Source of the DNA: Novosphingobium hassiacum
GTDB taxonomy: Bacteria > Pseudomonadota > Alphaproteobacteria > Sphingomonadales > Sphingomonadaceae
Length of the DNA: 64,000 nucleotides
Assembly (NCBI RefSeq): GCF_014196055.1
Contig: NZ_JACICY010000007.1
Coordinates: 62,001-126,000 of the forward strand
Direction of reading: 5' to 3'
Below the pieces are notes generated by a model. The model was given only the letters and a program-made list of their open reading frames with translations. It did no database searches and was not told the DNA's origin. Below are positions 1 to 9,385 of the stretch, in pieces. The position numbers and the translations under genes were made by a program. Numbering within the stretch: the stretch's first letter is position 1; each line of letters opens with the position of its first letter.

Positions 1-63
1 GACCTCGAATGCGCCGAGGTCGTGCGCGACGGGGGTGATGGTCTGGATGATCGGGTCGGTCAT
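1..63 (-). CDS. Pirin family protein, N-terminal fragment
   Basis: Only the first 21 codons are present; the gene runs off the left edge. The fragment reads MTDPIIQTITPVAHDLGAFE and then V, which resembles the start of the pirin subfamily whose N-terminus ends in a DLG-F-VRR motif. Pirins are Fe-binding bicupins, some with quercetinase activity. The ATG overlaps the TGA of the upstream NUDIX gene (ATGA), so the two are probably cotranscribed. The family call rests on a short stretch and is moderate. Confidence 0.5.
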   Translation of the reverse strand, partial: MTDPIIQTITPVAHDLGAFEV

Positions 64-521
64 GAATTCGCTTCCTGGGCTAGCAGGTCGAGGATGTTCA
101 GTGGGAACACGGGTTCCGGCCAGTTTGCCAGTTCCTCGCGCGTAAACCAGCGAAATTCCCTGATAAGTTCGCGCTCAATCGCGGTGTGGCCGGTGGTATC
201 GGGAGTGAAGTTGCGGGTAATGACGCGGAAAAAGCGCTCGTCGGAGGTGATCGGCTCCCCTGCGAGCGTGAGGTAATCGTCAGCACGGCGGGCGACTTCG
301 GGGCCGCAGGTTTCCACGACAAGTCCGGTTTCCTCGAACAGTTCGCGCAACCCCGCGCTGTGGAAGTCCTCACCGGGATCGCATTCTCCGCCGACGCCGC
401 ACCAGAACGGGCGGCGATCGGCCGGGGCAAAGCGAATGAGCAGGAGGCGGTCGTGCTCGTCCATCAGGAGGATGCGGGCGGCGCGGCGGATGCGGCGCGG
501 CCCGTCACTCACGAGCGTCAC
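60..521 (-). CDS. NUDIX hydrolase
   Basis: A 153-residue protein with a complete Nudix box at about residues 45-67: G, five residues, E51, seven residues, then R59-E60-L and E63-E64-T-G. The glutamates bind the divalent metal used to hydrolyse nucleoside-diphosphate-linked substrates. The substrate cannot be read from the sequence. It follows the BolA gene with a 4-bp overlap and overlaps the pirin gene downstream, so the three form a compact minus-strand operon. Length is normal for a single-domain NUDIX enzyme. Confidence 0.9.
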   Translation of the reverse strand: MTLVSDGPRRIRRAARILLMDEHDRLLLIRFAPADRRPFWCGVGGECDPGEDFHSAGLRELFEETGLVVETCGPEVARRADDYLTLAGEPITSDERFFRVITRNFTPDTTGHTAIERELIREFRWFTREELANWPEPVFPLNILDLLAQEANS

Positions 522-790
522 TCACCTGGTGCACGGGCCTTTATCGCGAGCGCGTGGACGCGCGTCCCTGGCATGTCGCCCAAGGCCTTGTTGACCATGC
601 GCTGCCGGTTGAGGCGCGATTCGCCGGTGAAGGCTGCGGCCTCGATCTCGACCGTGAAGTGCGATTCCCCGGTGCCGTCGTCGCCCATGTGGCCCGAATG
701 GCTGGCGCTGTCGTTGATTACCGCGAGGCGAGTGGGGGCGAATGCCTGCGTGAGCAGTCGTTCGATTTCCCGTGCAATTGGTCCTGTCAT
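518..790 (-). CDS. BolA family protein
   Basis: A 90-residue protein with the BolA core: SHSGH, then ESHFTVEI, the RLNRQRMV helix and the conserved HALAIKA strand near the C-terminus. BolA proteins work with monothiol glutaredoxins in Fe-S cluster handling and stress regulation. The ATG at 790 is preceded by AGGGAAG at a good distance; an upstream in-frame ATG at 844 would add 18 poorly conserved residues and overlap the divergent J-domain gene. The last 4 bp overlap the NUDIX gene. Confidence 0.92.
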   Translation of the reverse strand: MTGPIAREIERLLTQAFAPTRLAVINDSASHSGHMGDDGTGESHFTVEIEAAAFTGESRLNRQRMVNKALGDMPGTRVHALAIKARAPGE

Positions 791-830
791 GTCTTCCCTT
801 CTAGCCGCTCCGTCGCCATGTGGAAGCGGC

Positions 831-1421
831 ATGCGTAATGACAAGTTTCACGGTCGCGTCCAGAGCGATGGGCGAATTTGCAACGCTCCGGGTTGTGATG
901 AGCCCGGAGAGTTCAGGGCTCCGGGCATCCGTACCTCGGGGTTTGATGGGCCGGGCGATTATCGCTGGTTCTGCCTCGACCACGTGCGCCAGTTCAATTC
1001 GGGCTATGATTTCTTTGCCGGAATGACAGCCGACGAGATCCTTGCCGCGCAGTCGCCGCTGGCGGGGTGGGAACGTGAGACGCGGGCGTTCCGTGCCGAC
1101 GCCGGGATCGACTCTGCCCCCCGCTGGAGCGATTTTACCGATCCGCTCGAAGCCATTTCGGCGCGGGCGCGAGCCCGCCGGTCGGATCACGTGCGGGCAG
1201 CCCAGGCCGCGCGGCGGGGAATCAGTCCCGACGAACGCAAGGCCTATGATGTGCTGAATCTCGACTATGGCGCCGACCGCCGGGCGCTGCGTAGCCGTTA
1301 TTCCGCATTGGTTCGGCAATATCATCCTGACCGCAATGGCGGTGACCGGAGCCACGAGGGCCGCTTGCAGGAAGTGGTCGAGGCTTACAACCTGCTCAAG
1401 GCAAGTGCGCCATTCGCTTGA
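831..1421 (+). CDS. J-domain protein with N-terminal Cys cluster
   Basis: A 196-residue protein whose C-terminal 60 residues form a J domain (YDVLNLDY at the start, HPD at 165-167, then an EVVEAYNLL helix). The HPD loop is what stimulates the ATPase of a DnaK-type Hsp70. The N-terminal half carries C18, C22, C48 and H51, a spacing that could bind zinc. It is transcribed divergently from bolA with a 40-bp gap. In alphaproteobacteria such genes often sit beside bolA and cobS; here cobS lies 17 kb away. The N-terminal function is unknown. Confidence 0.85.
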   Translation: MRNDKFHGRVQSDGRICNAPGCDEPGEFRAPGIRTSGFDGPGDYRWFCLDHVRQFNSGYDFFAGMTADEILAAQSPLAGWERETRAFRADAGIDSAPRWSDFTDPLEAISARARARRSDHVRAAQAARRGISPDERKAYDVLNLDYGADRRALRSRYSALVRQYHPDRNGGDRSHEGRLQEVVEAYNLLKASAPFA

Positions 1422-1690
1422 TATGCCCGGGAATATGAGCCGCCTGTTATCGCAGCGTGCTTACCTGTGGCGAAAAGTATTGCGTGTCGGGCGTCACAGT
1501 ATTGCATAGTCCCGGTATGCCATTCTTGCGCGCAAAGGTGCCGAATGGGCGGCAAGGTATACCGCAATGTTGCCGATTCGGCTGCGAAATGCCATGTCGT
1601 GCGGATAATCAAGCGAACTAGCCGGCAGGTGGGGCCGGTTGACGCGATAATCGGAGCGCATCAGATTTTGTCTGCCTTGGGGGGTGGCCG

Positions 1691-2656
1691 TTGAACGCCG
1701 AAGATTGCGATACGTTTCTGCGCGTGGAATTGTTGGGACAAGCCAGCGAAATCCCGATTGCTCGGCTGGGCATCTGCGGATTTGGCAGAGCCGCGTCCAA
1801 CACCGTCGTTATCGACGACAGCCTCGCCTCGCGCGAGCATGCGATCATCCGCCGCAACGCCACCGGCCACTGTATTCTCAACGATCTGGGCAGCACCAAC
1901 GGGACCTGGCTCAACGGTCGCCCGGTGCAATCGCCGACGCAGCTGAAATCGGGTGACAAGGTCCAGATCGGCCGGCACGTGCTCGAATTCGTCCAGACGA
2001 TGGTGCCTGTCGAACTGCCGGACCCAATGGCCGGACGCACGCAGTTCTTCATGGACAAGCAATTGGTCAGCGCAGTGGTGATCGACATCCGCGGCTTTAC
2101 CAAGTTGTCCGCCGACATGGGGGAGCAGGCGATCGGGGCGATGATGTCCGACATTAATCGCGAGGCGGGCCGGGTGCTCGACGCGGCGGGAGTGTGGTCG
2201 ACCAAGTTCATCGGCGATGCAATTCTGGCGCTGTGGGTGCACCCCGCGAATGCCATCGGACGGCGCGACGTGGTTACCGTGCTCGACGTGATCAGCAGCT
2301 ATCAGGAAATATTCCGCTTGGCGGAGCGCCAGCACCAGCCACCCCGCCCGTTGCGCTTCGGCTGCGGATATAACGTCGGGATGGCCACGATCGGCAATAT
2401 CGGAAGCAGCGGCGCGGCCGATTTCACCGCGATGGGCGAGGCCGTGAACATCGCGTTCCGGCTGGAGACGGGGACCAAGGATTCGGGCTGCGACATCCTG
2501 ATCGCGCAGGAAGTGTTCCGATCACTGGCCGATGTACGCTTTCATCCAGAGCCGATGATCGATGTCGATCTGAAGGGCTATGCGCACCCGACGGTTGCCT
2601 ATCCGCTGAACTTCAGCGGGACCGGGCCGTTCATCGAGGCGCTGCTGTCGGCCTGA
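1691..2656 (+). CDS. FHA domain-adenylate cyclase fusion
   Basis: A 321-residue protein. Residues about 25-100 form an FHA phosphothreonine-binding domain (SREH at 47-50, NDLGSTNGTWLNG following). Residues about 125-320 form a class III cyclase: metal-binding D132 and D176, adenine-selecting K172 and T246, and the transition-state pair N253 and R257. All expected catalytic residues are present, so it should make cAMP in the cytoplasm. No membrane segment is visible. The chosen start is a TTG behind a G-rich ribosome site; no ATG fits without cutting the FHA domain. No partner kinase is adjacent. Confidence 0.88.
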   Translation: MNAEDCDTFLRVELLGQASEIPIARLGICGFGRAASNTVVIDDSLASREHAIIRRNATGHCILNDLGSTNGTWLNGRPVQSPTQLKSGDKVQIGRHVLEFVQTMVPVELPDPMAGRTQFFMDKQLVSAVVIDIRGFTKLSADMGEQAIGAMMSDINREAGRVLDAAGVWSTKFIGDAILALWVHPANAIGRRDVVTVLDVISSYQEIFRLAERQHQPPRPLRFGCGYNVGMATIGNIGSSGAADFTAMGEAVNIAFRLETGTKDSGCDILIAQEVFRSLADVRFHPEPMIDVDLKGYAHPTVAYPLNFSGTGPFIEALLSA

Positions 2657-2692
2657 ACCTGACGCCTGTTGGCGTTCCAAAGGACACTCGCC

Positions 2693-2773
2693 GTTGCGAG
2701 CGGAGCGAAGCAATCCAGAGCGGCTGTGCGCCAGGCTCTGGATTGCTTCGTCGCTACGCGCCTCGCAATGACG
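2693..2773. repeat. Long imperfect inverted repeat (REP-like)
   Basis: Two arms share GAAGCAATCCAGAGC and its complement around a 13-base loop (2722-2734), extended by a longer arm on the right that ends in CGCAATGACGA. It lies between the convergent cyclase and pckA genes, so it may also end transcripts, though no T-run follows. Elements of this look are scattered in sphingomonad intergenic regions as far as I remember. Confidence 0.7.
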
Positions 2774-2787
2774 AGGCTAGCAAGCGC

Positions 2788-4392
2788 TTACGCCGTGACC
2801 GGTGCCGCGTCGCGAACCGACTGGTCGACGTGGTCGGCGAACTGCTGGAAATTGTCGACAAACTTGCGCACCAGTTCCTGCGCAGTCTTGTCGTATTCCT
2901 CACCATCGGCCCATGCGCCGCGCGGATCGAGGAGGCGGGTTTCGACGCCCGGCACTTCGACCGGCACTTCGAAGCCGAAGTTGGGGTCTTTCTTGAAGGT
3001 CGCGTTGTTGAGGCTGCCATCGAGCGCGGCGTTGAGCAGCGCGCGGGTGGCCTTGATCGGCATGCGCTTGATGCCTTCCTGCGTGGCCTTGCCGCCCGAC
3101 CAGCCGGTGTTGACCAGCCAGCACTTCACGCCGCCCTTGGCAATCCGCTCCTTGAGCAGGTTGCCGTAGATCGACGGGTGGCGCGGCATGAACGGCGCGC
3201 CGAAGCAGGTGGAGAAGGTGGCTTCCGGCTCGGTCACGCCGATCTCGGTCCCGGCAACGCGCGCGGTGTAGCCCGACAGGAAGTGGTACATCGCCTGATC
3301 GGGCGTGAGCCGCGCGATCGGAGGAAGTACGCCGTAAGCGTCGGCGGTCAGGAAGATGAGGTTGGTCGGGACCGGGCCGAGGTTCTTTTCCGACGAATTG
3401 GGAATGAAATCGATCGGGTAGGACCCACGGCTGTTTTCAGCCAGGCTCGCGTCGTCGAGGTCGATCGTGCGGGTGACAGGATCGATCACGACGTTTTCGA
3501 GCACGGTGCCGAAACGCTTGGTCGTGGCGAAGATTTCAGGCTCGGCCTCTTCCGAGAGGCGGATGACCTTGGCGTAGCAACCGCCTTCGAAGTTGAACAC
3601 GGCGGTGTCCGACCAGCCATGCTCGTCATCGCCGATCAGCGTGCGCGAGGCGTCTGCCGAAAGCGTCGTCTTGCCGGTACCCGACAGGCCGAAGAACACG
3701 GCGGTGTCGCCCGCAGGACCCATGTTGGCCGAGCAGTGCATCGGCATGACGCCCTTGACGGGGAGCAGGTAGTTGAGAATGCCGAACACCGACTTCTTCA
3801 TTTCACCGGCATAGGCGGTGCCGCCGATCAGGATCAGCTTCTCGGTGAAGTTGACCGCGACCACGGTTTCGCTGCGGCAGCCGTGACGCGCAGGATCGGC
3901 GCGGAAGGTCGGCAGGTCGATGATCGTGTATTCCGGCGCAAAGCTGGCGAGTTCGTCCGTCGTCGGGCGGACCAGCAGCGTGCGGATGAACAGGTTGTGC
4001 CAGGCAAATTCATTGATGACGCGCACGTTGACGCGGTTTTCAGGCTGGCTGCCACCGAACAGATCGGCGACGTAGAGCTTGTCCTTTTCGCCCAGCGCCT
4101 TGACGAAATCGGCCTTGAGCGCAGCAAAGTGTGCAGGCGTCATCGCGACGTTGGTCTTGCCCCACCAGACGGTGTTCTCGGTCTCGGCATCGAGGACGAT
4201 AAACTTGTCCTTGGCGCTACGGCCGGTGTGCTTGCCGGTCTCGACGACCAGCGGCCCGTCGACCGAGAGCAGGCCTTCGCCATTGCGGATCGCGTGCTCG
4301 ACCAGCGGCGCGGTGCCGAGGTTGGCAAACAATTCGGCCGGCTCGGGAAAACCCTGGCTGGAAAGAGACACGTTCAGGCGGGTATCGGACAC
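2788..4392 (-). CDS. pckA: Phosphoenolpyruvate carboxykinase (ATP)
   Basis: A 534-residue protein of full family length. It converts oxaloacetate and ATP to phosphoenolpyruvate and CO2, the first step of gluconeogenesis. Visible motifs are the kinase-1a loop [13 protein letters not shown], the metal-binding GDDEHGW segment and NFEGGCYAK. The start is GTG, with GGGAGG upstream. It is divergent from chvI. In Rhizobiales the ChvG-ChvI pair is next to pckA and affects its expression, so the shared intergenic region is a likely control point. Confidence 0.97.
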   Translation of the reverse strand: MSDTRLNVSLSSQGFPEPAELFANLGTAPLVEHAIRNGEGLLSVDGPLVVETGKHTGRSAKDKFIVLDAETENTVWWGKTNVAMTPAHFAALKADFVKALGEKDKLYVADLFGGSQPENRVNVRVINEFAWHNLFIRTLLVRPTTDELASFAPEYTIIDLPTFRADPARHGCRSETVVAVNFTEKLILIGGTAYAGEMKKSVFGILNYLLPVKGVMPMHCSANMGPAGDTAVFFGLSGTGKTTLSADASRTLIGDDEHGWSDTAVFNFEGGCYAKVIRLSEEAEPEIFATTKRFGTVLENVVIDPVTRTIDLDDASLAENSRGSYPIDFIPNSSEKNLGPVPTNLIFLTADAYGVLPPIARLTPDQAMYHFLSGYTARVAGTEIGVTEPEATFSTCFGAPFMPRHPSIYGNLLKERIAKGGVKCWLVNTGWSGGKATQEGIKRMPIKATRALLNAALDGSLNNATFKKDPNFGFEVPVEVPGVETRLLDPRGAWADGEEYDKTAQELVRKFVDNFQQFADHVDQSVRDAAPVTA

Positions 4393-4530
4393 TTCAGGCC
4401 TCCCGGTGGCAGCGCCGCTGCGGGGATTATCCCCGCTCGGCGAGCAGATACGAATACGAATGCGCGATTCTCCGATGGCGCATAGTAGCTGGGCTTTGCT
4501 GCGTCAAATGACACGCGGCAACGAAGATTT

Positions 4531-4557
4531 TTGCGCAGCAAGTTGCGCGCCTTGCAA
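4531..4557. promoter_or_regulatory. Spaced TTGC repeats between pckA and chvI
   Basis: TTGCGC occurs at 4531 and again at 4543, 12 bp apart, with TTGCAA at 4552. Direct repeats about one helical turn apart suit an OmpR-family dimer such as ChvI, whose gene starts just downstream. This is a guess from spacing and location only. Confidence 0.3.
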
Positions 4558-4624
4558 CTACCAATCGGGGGTCCGGTCGAGCATAAAGTTGCATGGCGCG
4601 ATGGCTGCCGGTATCCACACGCTG

Positions 4625-5380
4625 ATGGTCGAAACGCCAACCGAACGCACCGGCCCTTCCGATGACATTCGCGTCATCGCGCTCGTCGATGATGACCGCA
4701 ATATCCTGACGACGGTGTCGATCGCGTTGCAGACCGAGGGTTATGCGACGCGCCTCTACAGCGATGGTGACGCAGCGTTGAAGGCGATGCTCGACAACCC
4801 GCCCGACCTGGCCGTGTGCGACATCAAGATGCCGCGTATGGATGGGCTGGAACTGCTGCGGCGGCTGCGAGAGAAAAGCGACATGCCGCTGATCTTCCTG
4901 ACCAGCAAGGACGACGAGGCGGACGAGGCGTTCGGCCTGTCGATGGGCGCTGACGATTATATTGCCAAGCCGTTCAGCCAGCGGCTGCTGGTCGCGCGGA
5001 TCAAGGCGATCCTGCGCCGCAGCGACATCGTGCGCCGCGAGGCCGAGGAAGAGGAGCAGACGGGTGAGCCGCTGCCCGAACCGATCCGCCGCGGACGTCT
5101 GGTGATGGACCCGGCGCGCCATGCGGTGACCTGGAACGGCGAGGCCGTTTCGCTGACAGTCACCGAATTCCTGATCCTCGAAGCGCTCGCCATGCGGCCC
5201 GGCGTGGTCAAGACGCGCAACCAGCTGATGGATGCGGCCTACCACGACGACGTGTTCGTCGATGACCGCACGATAGACAGCCACATCAAGCGCCTGCGCC
5301 GCAAGTTCCGTGCGGTCGATGGCAAGTTCGGCGCGATCGAGACCCTTTACGGTGCAGGGTACAGCTTTGGCGACGAGTGA
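4625..5380 (+). CDS. chvI: Two-component response regulator, ChvI type
   Basis: A 251-residue OmpR-family regulator. The receiver domain has the acidic patch VDDD at 21-24, the phosphoacceptor D66 in VCDIKMP, and the KPF loop (IAKPFS). The C-terminal winged helix includes [13 protein letters not shown] and [15 protein letters not shown]. It is paired with the histidine kinase gene that overlaps its end, and lies next to pckA and hprK, the standard alphaproteobacterial ChvI setting for envelope and acid stress. The start is uncertain: an in-frame ATG at 4601 would add eight residues, and neither has a strong ribosome site. Confidence 0.93.
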   Translation: MVETPTERTGPSDDIRVIALVDDDRNILTTVSIALQTEGYATRLYSDGDAALKAMLDNPPDLAVCDIKMPRMDGLELLRRLREKSDMPLIFLTSKDDEADEAFGLSMGADDYIAKPFSQRLLVARIKAILRRSDIVRREAEEEEQTGEPLPEPIRRGRLVMDPARHAVTWNGEAVSLTVTEFLILEALAMRPGVVKTRNQLMDAAYHDDVFVDDRTIDSHIKRLRRKFRAVDGKFGAIETLYGAGYSFGDE

Positions 5381-6962
5381 CGATGATCCGCCCCCGCACC
5401 CGACACTACCGCGCCGTCCGCGCCTGGGGCGGCGCTGGCGTATTCGCGGGGTCTCGCTCACCACGCGCATCCTGTTCGTCAACGTCATCGCTCTGGCCTT
5501 GCTGGCGGGCGGCTTCTTTTATCTCGACAGCTACCGCGCGCAGTTGATCGCCGAGCGCTTCAAGCTGGCGCGCGCGGAGGCCGACATCGCGGCGGACGCT
5601 CTCGATGGATTGTCCGCCGAGCGCCGGGGGCAATTGCTGGCGCGGATCGGCACCGATCAGGTCTTGCGACTGCGTTTGTACGACGGGCGGGGGCGACTGG
5701 AGGCGGACAGCTTCACACTTGCGCCGCCCTCGTTTGCACTGATCGATCCCAATTCCGAGCCGTGGTACCAGCAGGCGGCGCGACTGCTCGACCGCGGCGT
5801 GGACTTCATCGTCAACGCGCCAACGGTCGAGCGATACAGCGATACCGCCGAACAGCCCGCAGGCAGCTGGCCCGAGATCCGCGCGGCGCGCGCTACCGGC
5901 CGCACCGAAGTGTTCCTGCGCTATGCCCCGGACCGCACGCCGGTGATCACCGCCGCAGCGCCGGTCGGCACGAAGGGCGAGGTACTGCTGAGCCTGCGCA
6001 ACGCGCTCGACATCACGCAGTCCGTGCGCGATGCGCGCCAGACGCTGGTGATCATCATTGGCGTGGCGCTGCTGCTCTCGGTTCAGCTCTCGCTGTTCCT
6101 GGCGCGGACCATCGTCCAGCCGCTGCGCGCGCTGGTTCGCGCCGCGATCCGAGTGCGGCTCGGGCGCGAGCGCGAGGTCGTCGTGCCGCGCCTGCCCGAT
6201 CGCGGCGACGAGATCGGATTGCTCGCCCGCGCCGTGTCCGACATGACCACCGCGCTGCGCCAGCGGATCGATGCGGTCGAGATGTTTGCGGCCGATGTCG
6301 CGCATGAGCTTAAGAATCCGTTGGCGTCGTTGTCGAGCGCGCTCGAGACGATGGAGCGGGTCGACGATCCCGCGTTGCGCCGCCAGCTTGCGGATATCGC
6401 CGCGCATGATGTCCAGCGCATCGACCGGCTGATCACCGAGATCGCCGACGCCAGCCGCATCGATGCGGAACTCAGCCGCGCGACGTTCTCGCAAGTCGAT
6501 CTTGCGGGGCTCGCCGCGCAGATCGTCGGTGCTCGCGATGTGCGGGCAAGGGGCACCGCCCCGATCCATTTCCGCAACGCTGGTGGCAGCACGTTGGTCG
6601 CAGGCGATGCTTCGCGGCTGGAGCGCGTGCTCGAAAACCTGCTCGACAATGCGGTGTCGTTCTCACCGGCCGACGGCTCGGTTGAGGTCGTTGTCTGGGG
6701 TGACGATGAGACGGCGCATCTGAGCGTGAGCGATGACGGCCCCGGCATTCCTGCAAGCGAGCGTGAGAAGGTGTTCGAGCGGTTTCATTCCGTGCGCCCG
6801 ACCGAAGAGGCGTTCGGCGCGCATAGCGGGCTGGGCCTGGCAATCGCCCGCACGATCGCCGAGGCGCACGACGGCACGCTGACCGTGACCGAGCGGCCAT
6901 ATGGCAAGCCCGGTGCGAGCCTCGAGTTGAGCCTGCCGCTCTTGCTGGAGGGCAGCGAGTGA
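5367..6962 (+). CDS. chvG: Sensor histidine kinase, ChvG type
   Basis: An inner-membrane kinase of about 531 residues. It has a first transmembrane segment near residues 32-52, a periplasmic sensor region, a second segment near 225-245, a HAMP linker, the phosphoacceptor His at about 313 in [10 protein letters not shown], and a HATPase domain ([23 protein letters not shown]). It should phosphorylate ChvI. The coding region overlaps the end of chvI. The likely start is a TTG at 5367 behind GGTGCAGGG; no ATG exists upstream of the first membrane segment after the chvI stop. Confidence 0.92.
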   Translation: MATSDDDPPPHPTLPRRPRLGRRWRIRGVSLTTRILFVNVIALALLAGGFFYLDSYRAQLIAERFKLARAEADIAADALDGLSAERRGQLLARIGTDQVLRLRLYDGRGRLEADSFTLAPPSFALIDPNSEPWYQQAARLLDRGVDFIVNAPTVERYSDTAEQPAGSWPEIRAARATGRTEVFLRYAPDRTPVITAAAPVGTKGEVLLSLRNALDITQSVRDARQTLVIIIGVALLLSVQLSLFLARTIVQPLRALVRAAIRVRLGREREVVVPRLPDRGDEIGLLARAVSDMTTALRQRIDAVEMFAADVAHELKNPLASLSSALETMERVDDPALRRQLADIAAHDVQRIDRLITEIADASRIDAELSRATFSQVDLAGLAAQIVGARDVRARGTAPIHFRNAGGSTLVAGDASRLERVLENLLDNAVSFSPADGSVEVVVWGDDETAHLSVSDDGPGIPASEREKVFERFHSVRPTEEAFGAHSGLGLAIARTIAEAHDGTLTVTERPYGKPGASLELSLPLLLEGSE

Positions 6963-7384
6963 GCATCGTTCGGCAGGCAGGATGCGTTGCGATCGGTGGG
7001 CGCGGCGTGCTGATCGAGGGGAAGCCGGGCTCGGGCAAATCGAGCCTGGCGCTCGCGCTGATCGATCGCGGAGCGGTGCTGGTGGGCGATGATGGCGTGG
7101 TGCTTGGTGTAACAGGCGGCAGGCTGATCGCCGCTCCGCATCCGCAAACGGCCGGCAAGCTCGAGGTGCGCAACGTCGGGCTGGTCGAGATGCCGACCTC
7201 GCCGCCGGTAGCGATTGCGCTGGTGATCCGGCTGGATGCCGAGGCTCCACGCTTTATCGATGCGCCCGAGGTTATCACGATCGAAGGGGTCGCGCTGCCG
7301 CTGGTGCGACTCTGGCCCGACAGTCCGGTTCTGCATCTGCGCGCGGAACTTGCCCTGCGGACGCATGGGTTGATACTTTCCTGA
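6959..7384 (+). CDS. hprK: HPr kinase/phosphorylase, short form
   Basis: A 141-residue protein that matches only the C-terminal catalytic half of Gram-positive HprK, as is usual in alphaproteobacteria. The P-loop GKPGSGKSS lies at about 21-29, with the GDD segment following near 43. It phosphorylates or dephosphorylates HPr on a serine. The GTG start overlaps the chvG stop, and rapZ, EIIA and HPr genes follow, so signal transduction and the PTS are genetically tied here. Confidence 0.92.
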   Translation: MSIVRQAGCVAIGGRGVLIEGKPGSGKSSLALALIDRGAVLVGDDGVVLGVTGGRLIAAPHPQTAGKLEVRNVGLVEMPTSPPVAIALVIRLDAEAPRFIDAPEVITIEGVALPLVRLWPDSPVLHLRAELALRTHGLILS

Positions 7385-7446
7385 TCCGGCACAAGTCGGT
7401 TTGCGGACTTTCCAACCCGCTTGCGAAAGCGCAAAGCATTGCAGCA

Positions 7447-8364
7447 ATGCCGCAAGAGTCGAACATCCAGCGTATCCTGCTCGTTACCGGCCTGCTCGGC
7501 GCGGGCAAGACGACCGCGTTGCGCACGCTAGAGGATATGGGCTGGGAGGCGATCGACAACTTCCCGATCCGCCTGCTCGACCGCCTGCTCGAAACCGAGC
7601 CGGGTTCGGCCCGCAGCGAGCAGGCAGCGCCGATGGCGATCGGTTTCGACACGCGCACGCGCGGTTTCGATCCCAAGCGGACGATCGAGCTGGTCAAAAA
7701 ACTGTCGCAGCGGCCTGATCTCCAGATCACGACGCTGTTTCTGGATTGTGCTGGCAGCGAACTGGAGCGCCGCTACAACGAGACCCGCCGTCGCCATCCG
7801 ATGAGCGAGGACAAAGCGGCCGCGACCGGTATCGCGGCAGAGCGTGAATTGCTTGAGCCGTTGCGGCGCTGGGCCGACGTCGTGATCACGACCAGCAACT
7901 TTACCACCAACGATCTGCAGCAGGCGATTCGGAGCCAGTTCGGCAGCGAGGTTCCCGCTCCGACAACGCTCACGATCAGCAGTTTCGGCTTTTCGCGGGG
8001 AACACCGCCCTTGGCCGATCTGGTGTTCGACATGCGCTTTCTGGCCAACCCGCACTGGGTGGACGAATTGCGTCCGCAGACCGGGCGCGATGCTCCGGTG
8101 GGTGACTATATCCGGCAGGATCCGGCCTTTGACGAGGCTTTCTCGCGTATCCGCGACCTGCTGCTGTTACTGCTCCCGCGCTATCAGGAGCAGGGTAAGG
8201 CCTACGTCCACGTCGCGTTTGGCTGCACCGGCGGGAGGCATCGTTCGGTGTTCATGGGCGAGCAGATCGCTTCGGCCTTGCGCGATGCAGGATTTTCTCC
8301 CACATTGCTGCACCGCAACCTGGCGTCGCGAGCGGCTGACATGCTCGAAGGCGGCAAGGTGTGA
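7447..8364 (+). CDS. rapZ: RNase adapter protein RapZ
   Basis: A 305-residue P-loop protein of the RapZ/YvcJ family. The Walker A region reads GLLGAGKTTAL at about 15-25. The C-terminal domain carries the conserved VAFGCTGGRHRSV segment. In enterobacteria RapZ links cell-wall precursor sensing to RNA decay; in alphaproteobacteria its role beside hprK and the PTS is less clear. It lies 62 bp after hprK, in the same direction. Confidence 0.95.
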   Translation: MPQESNIQRILLVTGLLGAGKTTALRTLEDMGWEAIDNFPIRLLDRLLETEPGSARSEQAAPMAIGFDTRTRGFDPKRTIELVKKLSQRPDLQITTLFLDCAGSELERRYNETRRRHPMSEDKAAATGIAAERELLEPLRRWADVVITTSNFTTNDLQQAIRSQFGSEVPAPTTLTISSFGFSRGTPPLADLVFDMRFLANPHWVDELRPQTGRDAPVGDYIRQDPAFDEAFSRIRDLLLLLLPRYQEQGKAYVHVAFGCTGGRHRSVFMGEQIASALRDAGFSPTLLHRNLASRAADMLEGGKV

Positions 8365-8494
8365 TGGGTGGGGCAGTTCTGAAAGCCATGCGTTTCGATT
8401 TTTCATCGGCTTGCACGCTGCACGTTCGTACCAAGCCTGCGTTCAGGCGCGTTGCGGTACAAAGCGCGGTTGCACTTCGGAGCCTGCCCGTTTC

Positions 8495-8899
8495 ATGATC
8501 GGTCTCATCCTCGTTACCCACGGCGCACTTGCCGATGAATTCATCCACGCGATGGAGCACGTCGTCGGGCGGCAGACGGACGTCATCGGCGTCTGCATCG
8601 GCCCCAATGACGACATGGAAAAACGCCGCAAGGAAATCGCCGACGCGATCAAGCGCGTGAATAGCGGTGAAGGCGTGATCATCCTGACCGACTTGTTCGG
8701 CGGCACGCCTTCGAACCTGGCGATCTCGCTGATGCAGGCGGGCAAAGTCGAAGTGATTGCCGGGATCAACCTGCCCATGCTGATCCGGCTCGCCAAGGCG
8801 CGCAATTGCATGGGCGTCAAGGAAGCGACATCGGCCGCGCGGGACGCCGGCCGGAATTACATAACGATCGCTTCCGAATTTCTGGGGCAGGATGCGTGA
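8495..8899 (+). CDS. PTS EIIA component, mannose family
   Basis: A 134-residue single-domain EIIA of the mannose/ascorbate-type fold. The N-terminus MIGLILVTHGALA carries the phosphoacceptor His9, and LTDLFGGTPSN is the second family signature. No EIIB or EIIC follows, so it is a regulatory phosphoacceptor, not part of a sugar transporter. It sits 130 bp after rapZ and directly before the HPr gene, matching the regulatory PTS layout of alphaproteobacteria. Confidence 0.93.
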   Translation: MIGLILVTHGALADEFIHAMEHVVGRQTDVIGVCIGPNDDMEKRRKEIADAIKRVNSGEGVIILTDLFGGTPSNLAISLMQAGKVEVIAGINLPMLIRLAKARNCMGVKEATSAARDAGRNYITIASEFLGQDA

Positions 8900-9196
8900 A
8901 TGTCTGATCAGCGTTACGTCACCCGCGAAACCGTGACGATCGTCAACCAGCGTGGCCTGCACGCGCGGGCGAGCGCGAAATTCGTCAACGCGGTCGCCAA
9001 GCTGCCGGATGGCATTGAAGTGACGGTTGGCAAGGACGGGACGGATGCCAACGGTGCCTCGATCCTCGGGTTGATGATGCTTGGTGCCGCCAAGGGCGAT
9101 ACGGTGGACGTGACTGTCACCGGGCCAGAAAGCGAAGCCGATGCGATCCTGATGAAGCTCACCGGGCTGATCAAGGACGGCTTTGGCGAAGACTGA
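8900..9196 (+). CDS. ptsH: HPr phosphocarrier protein
   Basis: A 98-residue HPr. The active His21 lies in RGLHARASA, and the segment NGASILGLMML contains the serine expected to be the HprK target. It passes phosphate from enzyme I to the adjacent EIIA. Enzyme I is not in the window; the next gene is an RNA methyltransferase. The start codon directly follows the EIIA stop, implying translational coupling. Confidence 0.95.
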   Translation: MSDQRYVTRETVTIVNQRGLHARASAKFVNAVAKLPDGIEVTVGKDGTDANGASILGLMMLGAAKGDTVDVTVTGPESEADAILMKLTGLIKDGFGED

Positions 9197-9385
9197 TCCG
9201 AATATCCGGCTTTTCCCCCAGCGCGGCCCGCGAACGGCCACTTGCTGTGCTTCCGGTGCTCACGACCCGAATGGTCGCTGCGCGCCGGTTCTCGAAAGTA
9301 GCCATTCTCGGCTCACGCTGAGGAAAAATCCGGGCATTCGGATGCTCCCCTTGCTGCCGCCGTCTTGCTGACGCATGGGGGCGGC

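Noticed and set aside
2743..4485. A 580-codon plus-strand frame opposite pckA
   Set aside because: pckA on the minus strand has all its catalytic motifs; the opposite frame is low-quality and begins in a repeat.
6959..7384. hprK as a truncated gene
   Set aside because: Alphaproteobacterial HprK normally lacks the N-terminal domain, so 141 residues is the expected length.
8365..8494. A small gene or RNA in the rapZ-EIIA gap
   Set aside because: No start with a ribosome site and no stable structure or RNA family feature could be made out in these 130 bases.
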